From: Comamonadaceae bacterium M7527
GTDB taxonomy: Bacteria; Pseudomonadota; Gammaproteobacteria; Burkholderiales; Burkholderiaceae_C
Direction of reading: 5' to 3'
DNA length: 64,000 nucleotides
Assembly: GCA_021044545.1 (NCBI GenBank)
Contig: CP087990.1
Location: forward strand, 2,046,001 to 2,110,000
Part shown: positions 10,208-22,116 of the stretch, piece after piece
Layout: every line of letters starts with the position of its first letter
Numbering within the stretch: position 1 is the first letter of the stretch
Notes under the pieces: generated by a model
Database searches by the model: none
Seen by the model: only the letters and a program-made list of their open reading frames with translations
What the model was told of the DNA's origin: nothing
Position numbers and translations under genes: made by a program

Positions 10208-10801
10208 ATGACTGACGAAATCGTACAAGCCGCGCAAGACGCGCAGCCCCAATCATTGACGCCTGTAGACGGCATGCGCTGGTATGTGGTGCACGCCTAC
10301 TCTGGTATGGAGAAGGCTGTAGAGCGCAATATTCTTGAGCGTGTGGCCAATGCCGGCATGGAAGCCAAGTTTGGTCGTACCCTGGTGCCCACTGAGGAAG
10401 TGGTCGAGTTGAAAAACGGCCAGCGCCGCACGACAGAGCGCAAGTTTTTCCCAGGTTACGTGCTGGTTGAAATGTCTATGGACGATGAGACATGGCACTT
10501 GGTGAAAAACACCAGCAAGGTTACGGGCTTTGTGGGTGGCGCTAAAAACCGCCCTGCACCCATTTCCGAAGCCGACGTGCAAAAGATCATGGGTCAGATG
10601 CAAGATGGCACAGACAAGCCGCGTCACAAGGTTGAGTTCATTGTGGGTGAGTACATCCGCGTGAAAGAAGGCCCATTTGCGGACTTCAATGGCACGGTAG
10701 AAGAAGTCAACTACGAGAAAAACAAGCTGCGTGTGTCGGTGACCATTTTTGGTCGTTCAACACCCGTGGAATTGGAGTTCAGTCAAGTCGAAAAAGGCTA
10801 G
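10208..10801 (+). CDS. nusG: Transcription termination/antitermination protein NusG
   Basis: This 197-residue protein has an N-terminal NGN domain ([19 protein letters not shown]) that binds RNA polymerase and a C-terminal KOW domain ([31 protein letters not shown]) that contacts Rho or ribosomal protein S10. An extra N-terminal tail of about 20 residues is present. The gene abuts secE with no gap. Confidence 0.97.
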   Translation: MTDEIVQAAQDAQPQSLTPVDGMRWYVVHAYSGMEKAVERNILERVANAGMEAKFGRTLVPTEEVVELKNGQRRTTERKFFPGYVLVEMSMDDETWHLVKNTSKVTGFVGGAKNRPAPISEADVQKIMGQMQDGTDKPRHKVEFIVGEYIRVKEGPFADFNGTVEEVNYEKNKLRVSVTIFGRSTPVELEFSQVEKG

Positions 10802-10941
10802 GTCTGAGCGTGTTGCCTGGCTGCGTGTGTGGCTGGGCAAGGTTGGTGTTTGCGGTCCCGCATCAGCTGAGTATCAAGGGTCGTTAGTTGCGAGGAGGTT
10901 GGCCAGCGAGCCAGCCGTTTGAACTCGAAGGAGTATCTAGC

Positions 10942-11373
10942 ATGGCGAAGAAAATCGTCGGCTTCATCAAGCTGCAAGTACCAGCTGGTAAAGCCAACCC
11001 AAGCCCCCCCATTGGTCCTGCCTTGGGTCAACGTGGTCTGAACATCATGGAATTCTGTAAGGCGTTCAACGCCCAGACCCAGGGTGTTGAGCCAGGTTTG
11101 CCATTGCCAGTGGTGATCACTGCATTTGCAGACAAGAGCTTCACATTTGTTATCAAGACACCCCCAGCGGCTGTGTTGATCAAAAAAGCGGTGAAGCTTG
11201 CCAAAGGTTCTTCTACGCCTAACAGCGTGAAGGTCGGCAAGATCACACGTGCGCAGTTGGAAGAGATTGCCAATACCAAAATGAAAGACTTGAGTGCTGC
11301 GGACCTGGATGCCGCTGTGCGTACCGTTGCCGGTACTGCCCGCTCTATGGGTGTGACTGTGGAGGGCGTGTAA
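10942..11373 (+). CDS. rplK: 50S ribosomal protein L11
   Basis: The 143-residue protein binds 23S rRNA at the GTPase-associated centre. I chose the ATG at 10942 because GAAGGAG lies nine bases upstream and [21 protein letters not shown] is the family start; an upstream in-frame start at 10888 would add a non-conserved extension. [19 protein letters not shown] is conserved. rplA follows immediately. Confidence 0.97.
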   Translation: MAKKIVGFIKLQVPAGKANPSPPIGPALGQRGLNIMEFCKAFNAQTQGVEPGLPLPVVITAFADKSFTFVIKTPPAAVLIKKAVKLAKGSSTPNSVKVGKITRAQLEEIANTKMKDLSAADLDAAVRTVAGTARSMGVTVEGV

Positions 11374-12069
11374 ATGGCCAAGTTAACTAAAAAGCAAAAA
11401 ACCCAAGTGGGCAAAGTCGACAGCAACAAGTTGTACGGCATTGTTGACGCGTTGGGTTTGGTAAAAGAATTCGCAACCGCCAAGTTTGACGAGTCCATAG
11501 ACGTGGCTGTTCAACTTGGCATTGACGCCAAGAAGTCTGACCAAGTTGTGCGTGGCGCCGTTGTGTTGCCAAACGGCACCGGCAAGGTCAAGCGCGTTGC
11601 TGTGTTTGCGCAGGGTGCCAAGGCTGAAGAAGCCAAAGCCGCTGGTGCCGACATCGTGGGCATGGACGACTTGGCTGCTGACGTTAAAGCCGGCAAGATC
11701 AACTTTGACGTGGTGATTGCCTCCCCAGACGCAATGCGTGTGGTGGGCACATTGGGCCAAGTGTTGGGCCCACGCGGCTTGATGCCTAACCCCAAGGTTG
11801 GCACCGTGACGGCAGACGTTGCTACGGCAGTTAAAAACGCCAAGGCTGGCCAGGTTCAGTTCCGTGTTGACAAGGCCGGTATCGTGCACTCAACCATTGG
11901 TCGTCGTTCATTCGAAGCCGATGCATTGAAGGCCAACCTGGTCGCCTTGATCGACGCTTTGAACAAGTCAAAGCCAGCTACCAGCAAGGGTTTGTACCTG
12001 CGCAAAGTGGCTGTGTCTTCTACATTGGGCGTTGGCGTTCGCGTTGACACCCAGTCCATCTCAGCGTAA
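11374..12069 (+). CDS. rplA: 50S ribosomal protein L1
   Basis: The 231-residue protein binds the L1 stalk of 23S rRNA and, in known systems, represses the L11 operon by binding its m[19 protein letters not shown] and [12 protein letters not shown] are characteristic. The ATG follows the rplK stop directly, so the two are co-translated. Confidence 0.97.
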   Translation: MAKLTKKQKTQVGKVDSNKLYGIVDALGLVKEFATAKFDESIDVAVQLGIDAKKSDQVVRGAVVLPNGTGKVKRVAVFAQGAKAEEAKAAGADIVGMDDLAADVKAGKINFDVVIASPDAMRVVGTLGQVLGPRGLMPNPKVGTVTADVATAVKNAKAGQVQFRVDKAGIVHSTIGRRSFEADALKANLVALIDALNKSKPATSKGLYLRKVAVSSTLGVGVRVDTQSISA

Positions 12070-12328
12070 TCGCTTAGATAAAAATGCTGCCAGCCGCTTG
12101 GGCTAACCAAGTGGCAGGCACATGTGGTGGGTTCGGGCAAAGTGCTGCATAAGCGCGATGCCTGGAGCCATCCAAGACCGTTGGCGCAGCAGGGCACTGC
12201 TGCTTAATACGTTAGCCAACGCAGATGGCGATCCCGCTGCAGATGGATAAGCAATTTCCAAAAACAGTTGGTCGCTGCAATGAGGCGCTTGTTCTCCAGT
12301 TGGGGCAAGCATATTGAAGGAGTTGACC
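12070..12328 (+). promoter_or_regulatory. rplJ leader region
   Basis: This 259-base gap between rplA and rplJ has no credible gene. In bacteria it usually contains the structured L10 leader, bound by the L10-(L12)4 complex for autoregulation, and often a promoter. I infer the same here from position only. Confidence 0.5.
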
Positions 12329-12829
12329 TTGAGTCTGAACCGCAGTGAGAAATCCGCAGTCATTGAAGAAGTGACCGCACTCGCCGCTAAAGCTCAAACG
12401 CTTGTGATGGCGGAGTACCGCGGCATCACGGTGGCGGCAATGACTGAATTGCGCGTGAAAGCCCGTGCAGCTGGTGTGAACCTGAGCGTGTTGAAAAACA
12501 CCTTGGCTCGCCGTGCTGTTGCAGGTAGCGCATTCGAAGTTGCTGGCGACCAGATGACCGGCCCGTTGATCTACAGCTTTTCTGAAGATGCTGTTGCTGC
12601 TGCGAAAGTAGTGGCTGACTTTGCGAAAACCAACGACAAGATGGTTATTCGTGCTGGCGTTTACGCTGGCAAATCTTTGGACGCTGAAGGCGTTAAGCAA
12701 TTGGCAAACATTCCTACCAAGGAAGTGTTGTTGGCACAGTTGTTGGGCTTGATGCAATCGCCTGTGAGCCGCACCGCAGTTGTGTTGGCCGCTTTGGCAG
12801 AGAAAAAAGGCGCAGAGCAAGCCGCTTGA
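12329..12829 (+). CDS. rplJ: 50S ribosomal protein L10
   Basis: The 166-residue protein anchors L7/L12 dimers on the ribosomal stalk. The conserved start MSLNRSEK is encoded by TTG at 12329, seven bases after GAAGGAG. No ATG or GTG fits, so a weak start codon is used. [19 protein letters not shown] and the C-terminal helix are typical. rplL follows. Confidence 0.95.
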   Translation: MSLNRSEKSAVIEEVTALAAKAQTLVMAEYRGITVAAMTELRVKARAAGVNLSVLKNTLARRAVAGSAFEVAGDQMTGPLIYSFSEDAVAAAKVVADFAKTNDKMVIRAGVYAGKSLDAEGVKQLANIPTKEVLLAQLLGLMQSPVSRTAVVLAALAEKKGAEQAA

Positions 12830-12873
12830 TCGCAGGCATTGTCTCTAGACCATAACGTTTTAGGAAATTAAAA

Positions 12874-13251
12874 ATGGCATTCGATAAAGACGCATTTTTG
12901 ACCGCTTTGGATAGCATGACGGTCATGGAACTCAACGAACTGGTGAAAGCCATCGAAGAGAAGTTTGGTGTAAGCGCTGCTGCTATGGCTGCACCTGCTG
13001 CTGGCGGCGGTGCTGCTGGTGGCGCTGCTGCAGAAGAGAAGACTGACTTCGACGTGGTGTTGACAGACGTTGGCGCAAACAAGGTATCAGTTATTAAAGC
13101 TGTTCGCGAAATCACTGGTTTGGGCTTGAAAGAAGCCAAAGACCTGGTTGATGGCGCACCCAAGACAGTTAAAGAAGCTGCTCCTAAGGCAGAAGCTGAA
13201 GCTGCACAGAAGAAGCTTGAAGAAGCTGGCGCCAAGGCCGAACTCAAGTAA
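12874..13251 (+). CDS. rplL: 50S ribosomal protein L7/L12
   Basis: The 125-residue protein has the N-terminal dimerisation domain, an Ala/Gly-rich hinge (residues about 35-55) and a C-terminal factor-binding domain with [20 protein letters not shown] and [15 protein letters not shown]. Several dimers bind L10 and recruit translation factors. Confidence 0.98.
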   Translation: MAFDKDAFLTALDSMTVMELNELVKAIEEKFGVSAAAMAAPAAGGGAAGGAAAEEKTDFDVVLTDVGANKVSVIKAVREITGLGLKEAKDLVDGAPKTVKEAAPKAEAEAAQKKLEEAGAKAELK

Positions 13252-13307
13252 ATCGCACCTATTCGCTTCGCCACGCACAGCGTTGCGGGGCGAATATCTC
13301 GGTTTAC

Positions 13308-13334
13308 ACAGGCTGGTTTTCAAACCGGCCTTTT
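13308..13334 (+). terminator. Attenuator-like hairpin between rplL and rpoB
   Basis: GGCTGGTTT and AAACCGGCC form a stem followed by TTTT. It sits in the 332-base gap 13252-13583 ahead of rpoB, where many bacteria have a partial terminator that lowers rpoBC expression relative to ribosomal proteins. The rest of this gap shows no gene. Confidence 0.55.
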
Positions 13335-13583
13335 GTGTTTCTAGTTTTCCGCTTTTTCCCGCTTTTAGAGCGCACCTGACAAGCTACTCTTGACCCGCCG
13401 AAAGGCGTCGAGTTGTTTGTCAAGTGTCTTCTAAAACCCCGACGTTAGAAGACGATCTTGGTACGGGCTGCGTGCAATGCGCAGCCGTCAGCCAAGGCTG
13501 GTAGTGGCCAGCCGCCAAGACCGCTTGCTGTGTTCACCACACAGCAAGCGTCAATTGTTCTGTCGAAATGCCCCGGAGAACCC

Positions 13584-16500
13584 ATGGCCTATTCCTATAC
13601 CGAACGCAAGCGAATTCGTAAGAGTTTTGGCAGCCGTGAAAACGTGCTCGAAATCCCTTACCTGCTGCAAATGCAAAAAGACGCGTACACCGCGTTTCTA
13701 CAAAAAGATACAAGCCCTAAAAAGCGCTCTGAAGAAGGCTTGCAAGCCGCTTTTTTGAATGCCTTCCCCATCGTGTCGCACAACGGCTTTGTGGAGATGA
13801 AGTACCTTGAGTACAACCTCGCCAAGCCCGCTTTTGACGTGCGCGAATGCCAAACCCGTGGTTTGACGTTCTCATCAGCCGTGCGTGCTCGCGTACAGCT
13901 CATCATTTACGACCGTGAGTCCAGCACCGCGCAATCCAAAGTGGTGAAAGAAGTCAAAGAGCAAGAGGTCTACATGGGCGAAGTGCCTTTGATGACCGAC
14001 AAAGGCTCATTCATCATCAACGGCACAGAGCGCGTGATCGTGTCCCAGTTGCACCGCTCACCTGGCGTGTTCTTTGAGCACGACAAGGGCAAGACACACA
14101 GCTCAGGCAAGTTGCTGTTTTCAGCACGCGTGATCCCCTACCGTGGTTCATGGCTGGACTTTGAGTTTGACCCCAAGGACTTCTTGTACTTCCGCGTTGA
14201 CCGCCGTCGCAAGATGCCCGTGTCCATTCTGTTAAAGGCCATCGGTCTGACACCAGAAGCTATTCTGGCCAACTTCTACGTCAACGACCACTTCCGCTTG
14301 ATGGACAGTGGCGCGCAACTGGAGTTTGTAGCCGAGCGTTTGCGCGGCGAAGTGGCACGTTTTGACATCACCGACAAAGCCGGCAAGGTCGTTGTGCCTA
14401 AAGACAAGCGCATTACCGTGCGTCACACCCGTGAGCTTGAGCAGTCTGCAACCACGCACATCAGCGTGCCAGAAGACTTCCTGCTAGGCCGCGTGGTCGC
14501 CAACAACATCGTGGATCCAGACACGGGTGAGATCATTGCCAAGGCCAACGACGAGTTGACCGAAGCCTTGCTCAAGGCCTTGCGTGCCGCTGGCATCACC
14601 GACTTGGCATGTATTTACACCAACGAGTTGGACCAGGGTAACTACATTTCGCAAACCTTGCGCACTGACGACACCGCCGACGAGTTCCAGGCGCGTGTGG
14701 CAATTTACCGCATGATGCGCCCTGGCGAGCCACCCACCGAAGATGCGGTGCAGGCTTTGTTCCAGCGCTTGTTCTACAACCCGGATACCTACGACTTGTC
14801 GCGCGTGGGCCGCATGAAGTTCAACGCCCGCGTGGGCCGCGACGAGTCAACAGGCCCCATGGTGTTGTCCAACGAAGACATCCTGGCCGTGACCAAAATT
14901 TTGGTGGACTTGCGCAATGGCCGTGGTGAGGTAGACGACATTGACCACTTGGGCAATCGCCGCGTGCGTTGCGTGGGCGAGCTGGCAGAAAACCAGTACC
15001 GCACTGGTTTGGCGCGTATTGAAAAGGCCGTGAAAGAGCGTCTGGGTCAGGCTGAGCAAGACCCGCTGATGCCACACGACCTGATTAACTCCAAGCCCAT
15101 CTCTGCTGCACTCAAGGAGTTCTTTGGTGCGTCGCAGTTGAGCCAGTTTATGGATCAAACCAACCCACTGTCCGAGATCACGCACAAGCGCCGTGTATCA
15201 GCCTTGGGCCCAGGCGGTTTGACCCGTGAGCGCGCAGGCTTTGAGGTACGTGACGTGCACGTCACGCATTACGGTCGTGTATGTCCAATTGAAACGCCAG
15301 AAGGTCCAAACATTGGTTTGATCAACTCACTGGCGTTGTACGCGCGTTTGAACGAGTACGGCTTTATTGAAACGCCATACCGCCGCGTAACAGACGGCTT
15401 GGTCACCAACGAAATCGACTACCTGTCAGCCATTGAAGAAGGCAAGTACGTCATTGCGCAGGCCAACGCCCCGCTGAACGACAAAGGCTTGTTGGAAGGT
15501 GACCTGATCTCCGCCCGTGAAAAAGGCGAATCTGTACTGGTCAGCGCCGAACGCATTCAATACATGGACGTCTCACCTGCGCAGATCGTTTCTGTGGCAG
15601 CGTCTTTGGTGCCATTCCTTGAGCACGACGACGCCAACCGCGCGTTGATGGGTGCGAACATGCAGCGTCAGGCTGTGCCAGTGCTGCGTCCTGAAAAGGC
15701 CGTGGTGGGTACTGGTATCGAGCGCGTAGCGGCTGTGGACTCAGGCACCGTGGTGACTGCCAACCGTGGTGGCGTTGTCGACTACGTTGACGCCACCCGT
15801 GTGGTGATTCGCGTGAACGATGCAGAGGCATTGGCCGGCGAAGTGGGTGTTGATATTTACAACCTCATCAAGTACCAGCGTTCCAACCAGAACACCAACA
15901 TACACCAGCGCCCCATCGTGAAGACAGGCGACTTGTTGGCCAAGGGTGACGTCATTGCTGACGGCGCTTCTACCGACTTGGGTGAGTTGGCTTTGGGCCA
16001 AAACATGTTGGTGGCATTTATGCCCTGGAACGGCTACAACTTCGAAGACTCCATACTTATCTCTGAGCGCGTGGTGTCTGAAGACCGTTACACGTCTATC
16101 CACATTGAAGAGCTGGTGGTCATGGCACGTGACACCAAGTTGGGCGCTGAAGAAATTACGCGCGACATCCCCAACCTGGCTGAAACACAGCTCAACCGCC
16201 TTGACGACTCCGGCATCATTTACGTGGGTGCCGAGGTAAGCCCTGGCGACACACTGGTGGGCAAGGTCACGCCCAAAGGCGAGACCACACTCACACCAGA
16301 AGAAAAGCTGCTGCGCGCCATCTTTGGTGAAAAGGCATCTGACGTTAAAGACACATCATTGCGCGTAGACCAGGGCTCACAAGGCACGGTCATTGACGTG
16401 CAAGTGTTTACCCGTGAAGGCATTACACGCGATAAGCGTGCCCAACAAATTATTGACGACGAGTTGAAGCGTTTCCGCCTTGACTTGAATGATCAATTGC

Positions 16501-17696
16501 GCATTGTTGAAGCCGACGCGTTTGCCCGTATCGAGAAGATGCTTGTTGGTAAAAAAGCCAACGGCGGCCCACAGAAGCTGGCCAAGGGTGCCACCATAGA
16601 CAAGGCCTACCTGGCCGAGCTGGACAAGCACCACTGGTTTGACATTCGTCCTGCCGACGACGACGTTGCCGCGCAATTGGAGTCTGTCAAAAACTCACTG
16701 GCACAAACCCGCCACAGCTTTGACCTGGGCTTTGAAGAAAAGCGCAAAAAGCTCACCCAAGGCGACGAGTTGCCAGCGGGCGTGCTGAAGATGGTCAAGG
16801 TCTACATCGCCGTCAAGCGTCGCTTGCAGCCCGGTGACAAGATGGCTGGCCGTCACGGTAACAAAGGTGTGGTCTCCAAGATCGTGCCCGTCGAGGACAT
16901 GCCTTACATGGCCGACGGCACACCTTGCGACATCGTGCTAAACCCATTGGGCGTTCCATCGCGTATGAACGTGGGCCAGGTGCTTGAAGTGCACCTGGGC
17001 TGGGCCGCCAAAGGCTTGGGCTTGCGTATTGGTGACATGCTGCAAACCGGCGCACGTACCACCGAGGTGCGCAGCTTCCTGGACGAGGTGTACAACAGCG
17101 CTGGTCACAACGCCGACATCAAGTCCATGTCTGACAGCGAAGTGGTGGCCATGGCAGAGAACCTGCAAAACGGCGTGCCGTTTGCAACGCCTGTGTTTGA
17201 CGGCGCATCGGAAGACGAAATCCGCGCCATGCTGAAGCTGGCCTACCCAGACGACATCGCCGAGCGCAAGGGTTTGACACCCACACGCACGCAGGCGCAG
17301 TTGTATGACGGACGTACCGGCGACGCCTTCGAGCGCAATACCACAGTTGGTTACATGCACGTATTGAAGTTGCACCACTTGGTGGACGACAAGATGCACG
17401 CACGTTCAACGGGCCCGTACAGCTTGGTCACACAGCAACCGCTGGGTGGTAAGGCGCAGTTCGGTGGACAGCGTTTTGGTGAGATGGAGGTGTGGGCGCT
17501 GGAGGCCTACGGCGCTTCTTACACACTGCAAGAGATGTTGACTGTGAAGTCGGACGACGTGCAAGGCCGTACCAAGGTGTACGAAAGCATTGTCAAAGGC
17601 GAGCACGCCATTACGGCCGGTATGCCCGAGTCGTTCAACGTGCTGGTCAAAGAAATCCGTTCTTTGGGTATCGACATTGAGTTGGAGCGTTCTTGA
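13584..17696 (+). CDS. rpoB: RNA polymerase beta subunit
   Basis: The 1370-residue subunit forms one pincer of RNA polymerase. The ATG at 13584 follows CGGAGAA and gives the betaproteobacterial start [16 protein letters not shown]. An upstream in-frame extension exists but lacks conservation. The rifampicin-region sequence ([20 protein letters not shown]) is unchanged at the common resistance positions I can recognise, and [12 protein letters not shown] and the C-terminal [17 protein letters not shown] are present. rpoC follows after 77 bases. Confidence 0.98.
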   Translation: MAYSYTERKRIRKSFGSRENVLEIPYLLQMQKDAYTAFLQKDTSPKKRSEEGLQAAFLNAFPIVSHNGFVEMKYLEYNLAKPAFDVRECQTRGLTFSSAVRARVQLIIYDRESSTAQSKVVKEVKEQEVYMGEVPLMTDKGSFIINGTERVIVSQLHRSPGVFFEHDKGKTHSSGKLLFSARVIPYRGSWLDFEFDPKDFLYFRVDRRRKMPVSILLKAIGLTPEAILANFYVNDHFRLMDSGAQLEFVAERLRGEVARFDITDKAGKVVVPKDKRITVRHTRELEQSATTHISVPEDFLLGRVVANNIVDPDTGEIIAKANDELTEALLKALRAAGITDLACIYTNELDQGNYISQTLRTDDTADEFQARVAIYRMMRPGEPPTEDAVQALFQRLFYNPDTYDLSRVGRMKFNARVGRDESTGPMVLSNEDILAVTKILVDLRNGRGEVDDIDHLGNRRVRCVGELAENQYRTGLARIEKAVKERLGQAEQDPLMPHDLINSKPISAALKEFFGASQLSQFMDQTNPLSEITHKRRVSALGPGGLTRERAGFEVRDVHVTHYGRVCPIETPEGPNIGLINSLALYARLNEYGFIETPYRRVTDGLVTNEIDYLSAIEEGKYVIAQANAPLNDKGLLEGDLISAREKGESVLVSAERIQYMDVSPAQIVSVAASLVPFLEHDDANRALMGANMQRQAVPVLRPEKAVVGTGIERVAAVDSGTVVTANRGGVVDYVDATRVVIRVNDAEALAGEVGVDIYNLIKYQRSNQNTNIHQRPIVKTGDLLAKGDVIADGASTDLGELALGQNMLVAFMPWNGYNFEDSILISERVVSEDRYTSIHIEELVVMARDTKLGAEEITRDIPNLAETQLNRLDDSGIIYVGAEVSPGDTLVGKVTPKGETTLTPEEKLLRAIFGEKASDVKDTSLRVDQGSQGTVIDVQVFTREGITRDKRAQQIIDDELKRFRLDLNDQLRIVEADAFARIEKMLVGKKANGGPQKLAKGATIDKAYLAELDKHHWFDIRPADDDVAAQLESVKNSLAQTRHSFDLGFEEKRKKLTQGDELPAGVLKMVKVYIAVKRRLQPGDKMAGRHGNKGVVSKIVPVEDMPYMADGTPCDIVLNPLGVPSRMNVGQVLEVHLGWAAKGLGLRIGDMLQTGARTTEVRSFLDEVYNSAGHNADIKSMSDSEVVAMAENLQNGVPFATPVFDGASEDEIRAMLKLAYPDDIAERKGLTPTRTQAQLYDGRTGDAFERNTTVGYMHVLKLHHLVDDKMHARSTGPYSLVTQQPLGGKAQFGGQRFGEMEVWALEAYGASYTLQEMLTVKSDDVQGRTKVYESIVKGEHAITAGMPESFNVLVKEIRSLGIDIELERS

Positions 17697-17773
17697 TGTG
17701 AGGCCGCGGCGCTGCTTGCAGCGCCGCACACAAACCACCTACACATCACGTCTGACATTAAAGGATTGAAAAC

Positions 17774-20700
17774 ATGAAATCGTTACTCGACCTGTTCAAG
17801 CAGTTCACACCCGACGAGCATTTCGATGCCATCAAAATTGGCTTGGCATCACCTGAGAAAATTCGTTCTTGGTCTTTTGGCGAAGTCAAAAAGCCAGAAA
17901 CCATTAACTACCGCACGTTCAAGCCTGAGCGCGATGGTCTGTTTTGCGCCAAGATTTTTGGCCCAATCAAAGACTACGAATGCTTGTGTGGCAAATACAA
18001 GCGTTTAAAGCACCGCGGCGTTATATGCGAGAAGTGCGGCGTTGAAGTGACCCAAACGAAAGTGCGTCGCGAGCGCATGGGCCACATTGACTTGTCTGCG
18101 CCTTGCGCACACATTTGGTTTTTGAAGTCACTGCCAAGCCGCTTGGGCATGGTGCTAGACATGACGCTGCGCGACATTGAGCGCGTGCTGTACTTTGAGG
18201 CCTACGTCATCGTCGACCCCGGTATGACGCCGCTGAAGAAGTTCGCCATCATGAGCGAAGACGAATTCGACGCCAAGCGCATTGAGTTCGGCGACGAGTT
18301 GTGGCCAAGCCAAGATGGGCGCCGAAGGCATTAAGGACTTGTTGGAAAGCTTGGAAATTGACGCCGAAATTGAAAAGCTGCGCAACGACCTGACAGGCTC
18401 TGAGCTCAAGATCAAGAAAAACGCCAAGCGCCTGAAAGTGCTTGAGGCCTTCAAGAAGTCAGGCATCAAGCCTGAGTGGATGGTGCTGAACGTGCTGCCC
18501 GTGTTGCCACCAGACTTGCGTCCGTTGGTGCCATTGGACGGTGGCCGTTTTGCCACATCCGACTTGAACGACTTGTACCGTCGCGTGATCAACCGCAACA
18601 GCCGTTTGCGCCGTTTGCTGGAGCTCAATGCGCCAGAAATCATCGCGCGCAACGAGAAGCGCATGTTGCAAGAGTCTGTGGACAGCTTGTTGGACAACGG
18701 CCGCCGTGGCAAAGCCATGACAGGCGCCAACAAGCGCGCCCTTAAGTCCCTGGCCGACATGATCAAAGGCAAGTCTGGTCGTTTCCGCCAAAACTTGCTG
18801 GGCAAGCGCGTGGACTACTCAGGTCGCTCAGTGATTACCGTAGGCCCAACCCTCAAGCTACACCAGTGTGGTTTGCCAAAGGCCATGGCGCTAGAGCTGT
18901 TCAAGCCGTTCATCTTTGCGCGCCTGGAGGCCATGGGCATTGCCACCACCATCAAGGCGGCCAAGAAAGAAGTTGAATCTGGCACGCCAGTGGTGTGGGA
19001 CATCCTGGAAGAGGTTATCAAAGAGCACCCCGTGCTGTTGAACCGCGCGCCCACGCTGCACCGCTTGGGTATCCAGGCATTTGAGCCCATACTCATTGAA
19101 GGCAAAGCGATTCAGTTGCACCCACTGGTGTGTGCTGCGTTTAACGCCGACTTTGACGGTGACCAAATGGCCGTTCACGTCCCATTGTCTGTAGAAGCGC
19201 AAATGGAAGCCCGCACCTTGATGCTGGCCTCTAACAACGTGCTGTTCCCAGCCAACGGTGAGCCGTCTATCGTGCCGTCACAAGACGTGGTGCTGGGCTT
19301 GTACCACGCCACCCGTGACCGTATCAACGGTAAGGGCGAGGGCTTGGTGTTCTCTGGCGTGTCCGAGGTGCAGCGCGCCATGGATGCAGGTGAAGCGGAG
19401 CTGACCGCGCGCGTATCCGTGCGTTTGCCCCAGTACACCAAGAACAAGGAAACTGGCGAATTTGCCGTGTCCTATGAGGTGGTGAATACCACCGTGGGTC
19501 GTGCGCTGTTGTCAGAAATTCTGCCAAAGGGCTTGCCATTCGAGAACCTGAACAAGGCGCTCAAGAAGAAAGAAATTTCCAAGCTCATCAACGCGTCATT
19601 CCGCAAGTGTGGCCTTAAAGAAACCGTGATTTTTGCAGACAAGTTGCTGCAAAACGGTTTCCGCCTGGCGACCAAGGCTGGTATCTCTATCGCCATCGAC
19701 GACATGCTGGTGCCACCAGAGAAGGCCGGCATCATTGCTCGTGCTGAAGCCGAAGTCAAGGAAATCGCCATGCAATACGCATCCGGTTTGGTGACTGCGG
19801 GTGAGCGCTACAACAAAGTGGTGGACATTTGGGGCAAAGCCGGTGACGAAGTGTCTAAGGTGATGATGGCCCAGCTGGCCAAAGAGAAAACCATTGACCG
19901 TGACGGCAACGAAGTAGACCAGGAGTCATTCAACTCCATCTACATGATGGCCGACTCAGGCGCGCGTGGCTCTGCCGCGCAGATTCGCCAATTGGCTGGT
20001 ATGCGTGGTTTGATGGCCAAGCCAGATGGCTCCATCATTGAGACCCCCATTACCGCCAACTTCCGCGAAGGTCTGAACGTACTGCAGTACTTCATCTCTA
20101 CACACGGTGCACGCAAGGGCTTGGCCGACACGGCGCTCAAGACCGCCAACTCTGGTTACCTGACACGCCGTTTGGTGGATGTGACGCAAGACCTGGTGAT
20201 TACTGAGCACGACTGTGGCACCACCGATGGCACCGTTATGCGCGCCATTGTTGAGGGTGGCGAAGTGATTGAGTCACTGCGCGACCGCGTATTGGGTCGT
20301 ACTTTGGTTGAGGATGCCGTTAGCCCCGAGACCCAGGTTGTGTTGGCAAAAGCTGGCGACATGCTTGAAGAAGACACCATGGACGTGTTGGAAGCGGCAG
20401 GCGTTGACGAAGTGAAAGTGCGCACCGCACTGAACTGCGCCACCCGCTTTGGCTTGTGTGCCAAATGTTATGGCCGTGACCTGGGTCGCGGTGGCTTGAT
20501 CAACAACGGCGAAGCCGTTGGTGTGATTGCTGCGCAGTCTATTGGCGAGCCAGGCACGCAGCTGACCATGCGTACTTTCCACATTGGTGGTGCGGCGTCG
20601 CGTGCGGCGGTGGCCTCTAGTGTTGAAGCCAAGTCTGCAGGCTCTATTGGCTTTAATGCCACCATGCGCTACGTGTCCAACACCAAGGGTGACTTGGTGG

Positions 20701-22004
20701 TGATTGCCCGCTCAGGCGAGATCATCATTACCGATGAGCACGGCCGTGAGCGCGAGCGTCACAAGGTGCCGTACGGTGCCGTGTTGTCTGTCAAGCCAGA
20801 CCAGGCCGTAAAAGCCGGTACGGTGTTGGCCAACTGGGACCCGCTGACACGCCCCATCATCACCGAGTTTGCCGGTACAGCCAAGTTCGAGAACATCGAA
20901 GAAGGTCTGACCGTTGCCAAGCAGGTGGACGATGTGACCGGCTTGTCATCACTGGTGGTGATTGATCCCAAGCGCCGTGGTGCTACCAAGGTGGTGCGCC
21001 CAGCCGTGAAGTTGCTGGATGCCAGCGGCGAAGAAGTCAAGATCCCAGGCACCGACCACGCAGTGGCCGTGGGCTTCCAGGTTGGTGCGCTTATTCAGGT
21101 GCGCGACGGCCAGGAAGTGGGCCCAGGCGAGGTGTTGGCCCGCGTGCCAGTGGAAGGCCAAAAGACACGAGACATTACCGGCGGTTTGCCGCGTGTGGCT
21201 GAGTTGTTTGAAGCCCGCACCCCCAAAGACAAGGGTGTGTTGGCCGAAATGACTGGTACCGTGTCATTTGGTAAGGAAACCAAAGGCAAGATTCGCCTGC
21301 AAATCACCGACCCGGAAGGTGGCGTGTGGGAAGAGCTGGTACCCAAAGAAAAGAACATCGTGGTCCACGAGGGCCAGGTTGTAAACAAGGGCGAGAGCGT
21401 TGTGGACGGCCCAGCCGACCCGCAAGACATCTTGCGCTTGCTGGGCATAGAAGAGTTGTCGCGCTACATTGTTGACGAAGTACAAGACGTTTACCGTTTG
21501 CAAGGCGTAAAGATCAACGACAAGCACATCGAAGTGATTGTTCGTCAGATGCTGCGTCGCGTCATCATTGAAGACGTGGGCGAGTCCAACTACATCCGCG
21601 GCGAGCAGGTTGAGCGTTCCGAGCTGTACAACACCAACGACGCCTTGCGTGCCGATGGCAAGATTCCAGCGACTTACAGCAACGTGTTGTTGGGTATTAC
21701 CAAGGCGTCCTTGTCTACAGACAGCTTTATTTCAGCGGCTTCCTTCCAGGAAACCACACGCGTACTCACCGAGGCTGCCATCATGGGCAAGCGCGACGAG
21801 CTGCGTGGCCTGAAAGAAAACGTCATTGTGGGCCGCTTGATACCCGCCGGTTCAGGCTTGGCTTACCACGACGCCCGCAAGGTCAAGGAAAAGCTGGAGG
21901 CCGAAGAGCGCCGCGCCATTGCCGAGGCTGATGCCTCCGGCATGGGTGAAGACGACGAAGCCGAAGCCGTAGACGGCGCCACTGACGATACCGCTGCCGA
22001 ATAA
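17774..22004 (+). CDS. rpoC: RNA polymerase beta' subunit, frame broken near residue 178
   Basis: RpoC holds the catalytic magnesium and the clamp. The first frame (17774-18334) carries the N-terminal clamp and zinc ribbon ([19 protein letters not shown]) and ends [12 protein letters not shown]. The second frame resumes at [12 protein letters not shown] near 18311 and runs to 22004 with the catalytic NADFDGDQM and the second cysteine cluster. Related proteins read EFGDEFVAKMGAEG across this point. The sequence has an extra CCAAG (tandem GCCAAGCCAAG) and one base missing just before it, net +4. RpoC is essential, so either the sequence is wrong, a +1 frameshift is used, or the subunit is split. 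Confidence 0.93.
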
Positions 22005-22024
22005 GCAGCGGCTCGCCTAGTGCC

Positions 22025-22059
22025 AAGCCCCACTTGCTTCGCAGCAGTGGGGCTTTTTT
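22025..22059 (+). terminator. Rho-independent terminator after rpoC
   Basis: AAGCCCCACT pairs with AGTGGGGCTT, followed by a T run. It ends the transcript that includes rpoBC. Confidence 0.9.
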
Positions 22060-22116
22060 ATGGCGTGGCCGTGCAAGCCATTCGAGGCGTGCAAACCAAG
22101 CCAGTCGTTGCAAACT

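Noticed and set aside
17774..22004. Natural rpoC1/rpoC2-type split
   Set aside because: Known natural splits lie elsewhere in the protein. Here the break sits at a short tandem duplication and the frames overlap.
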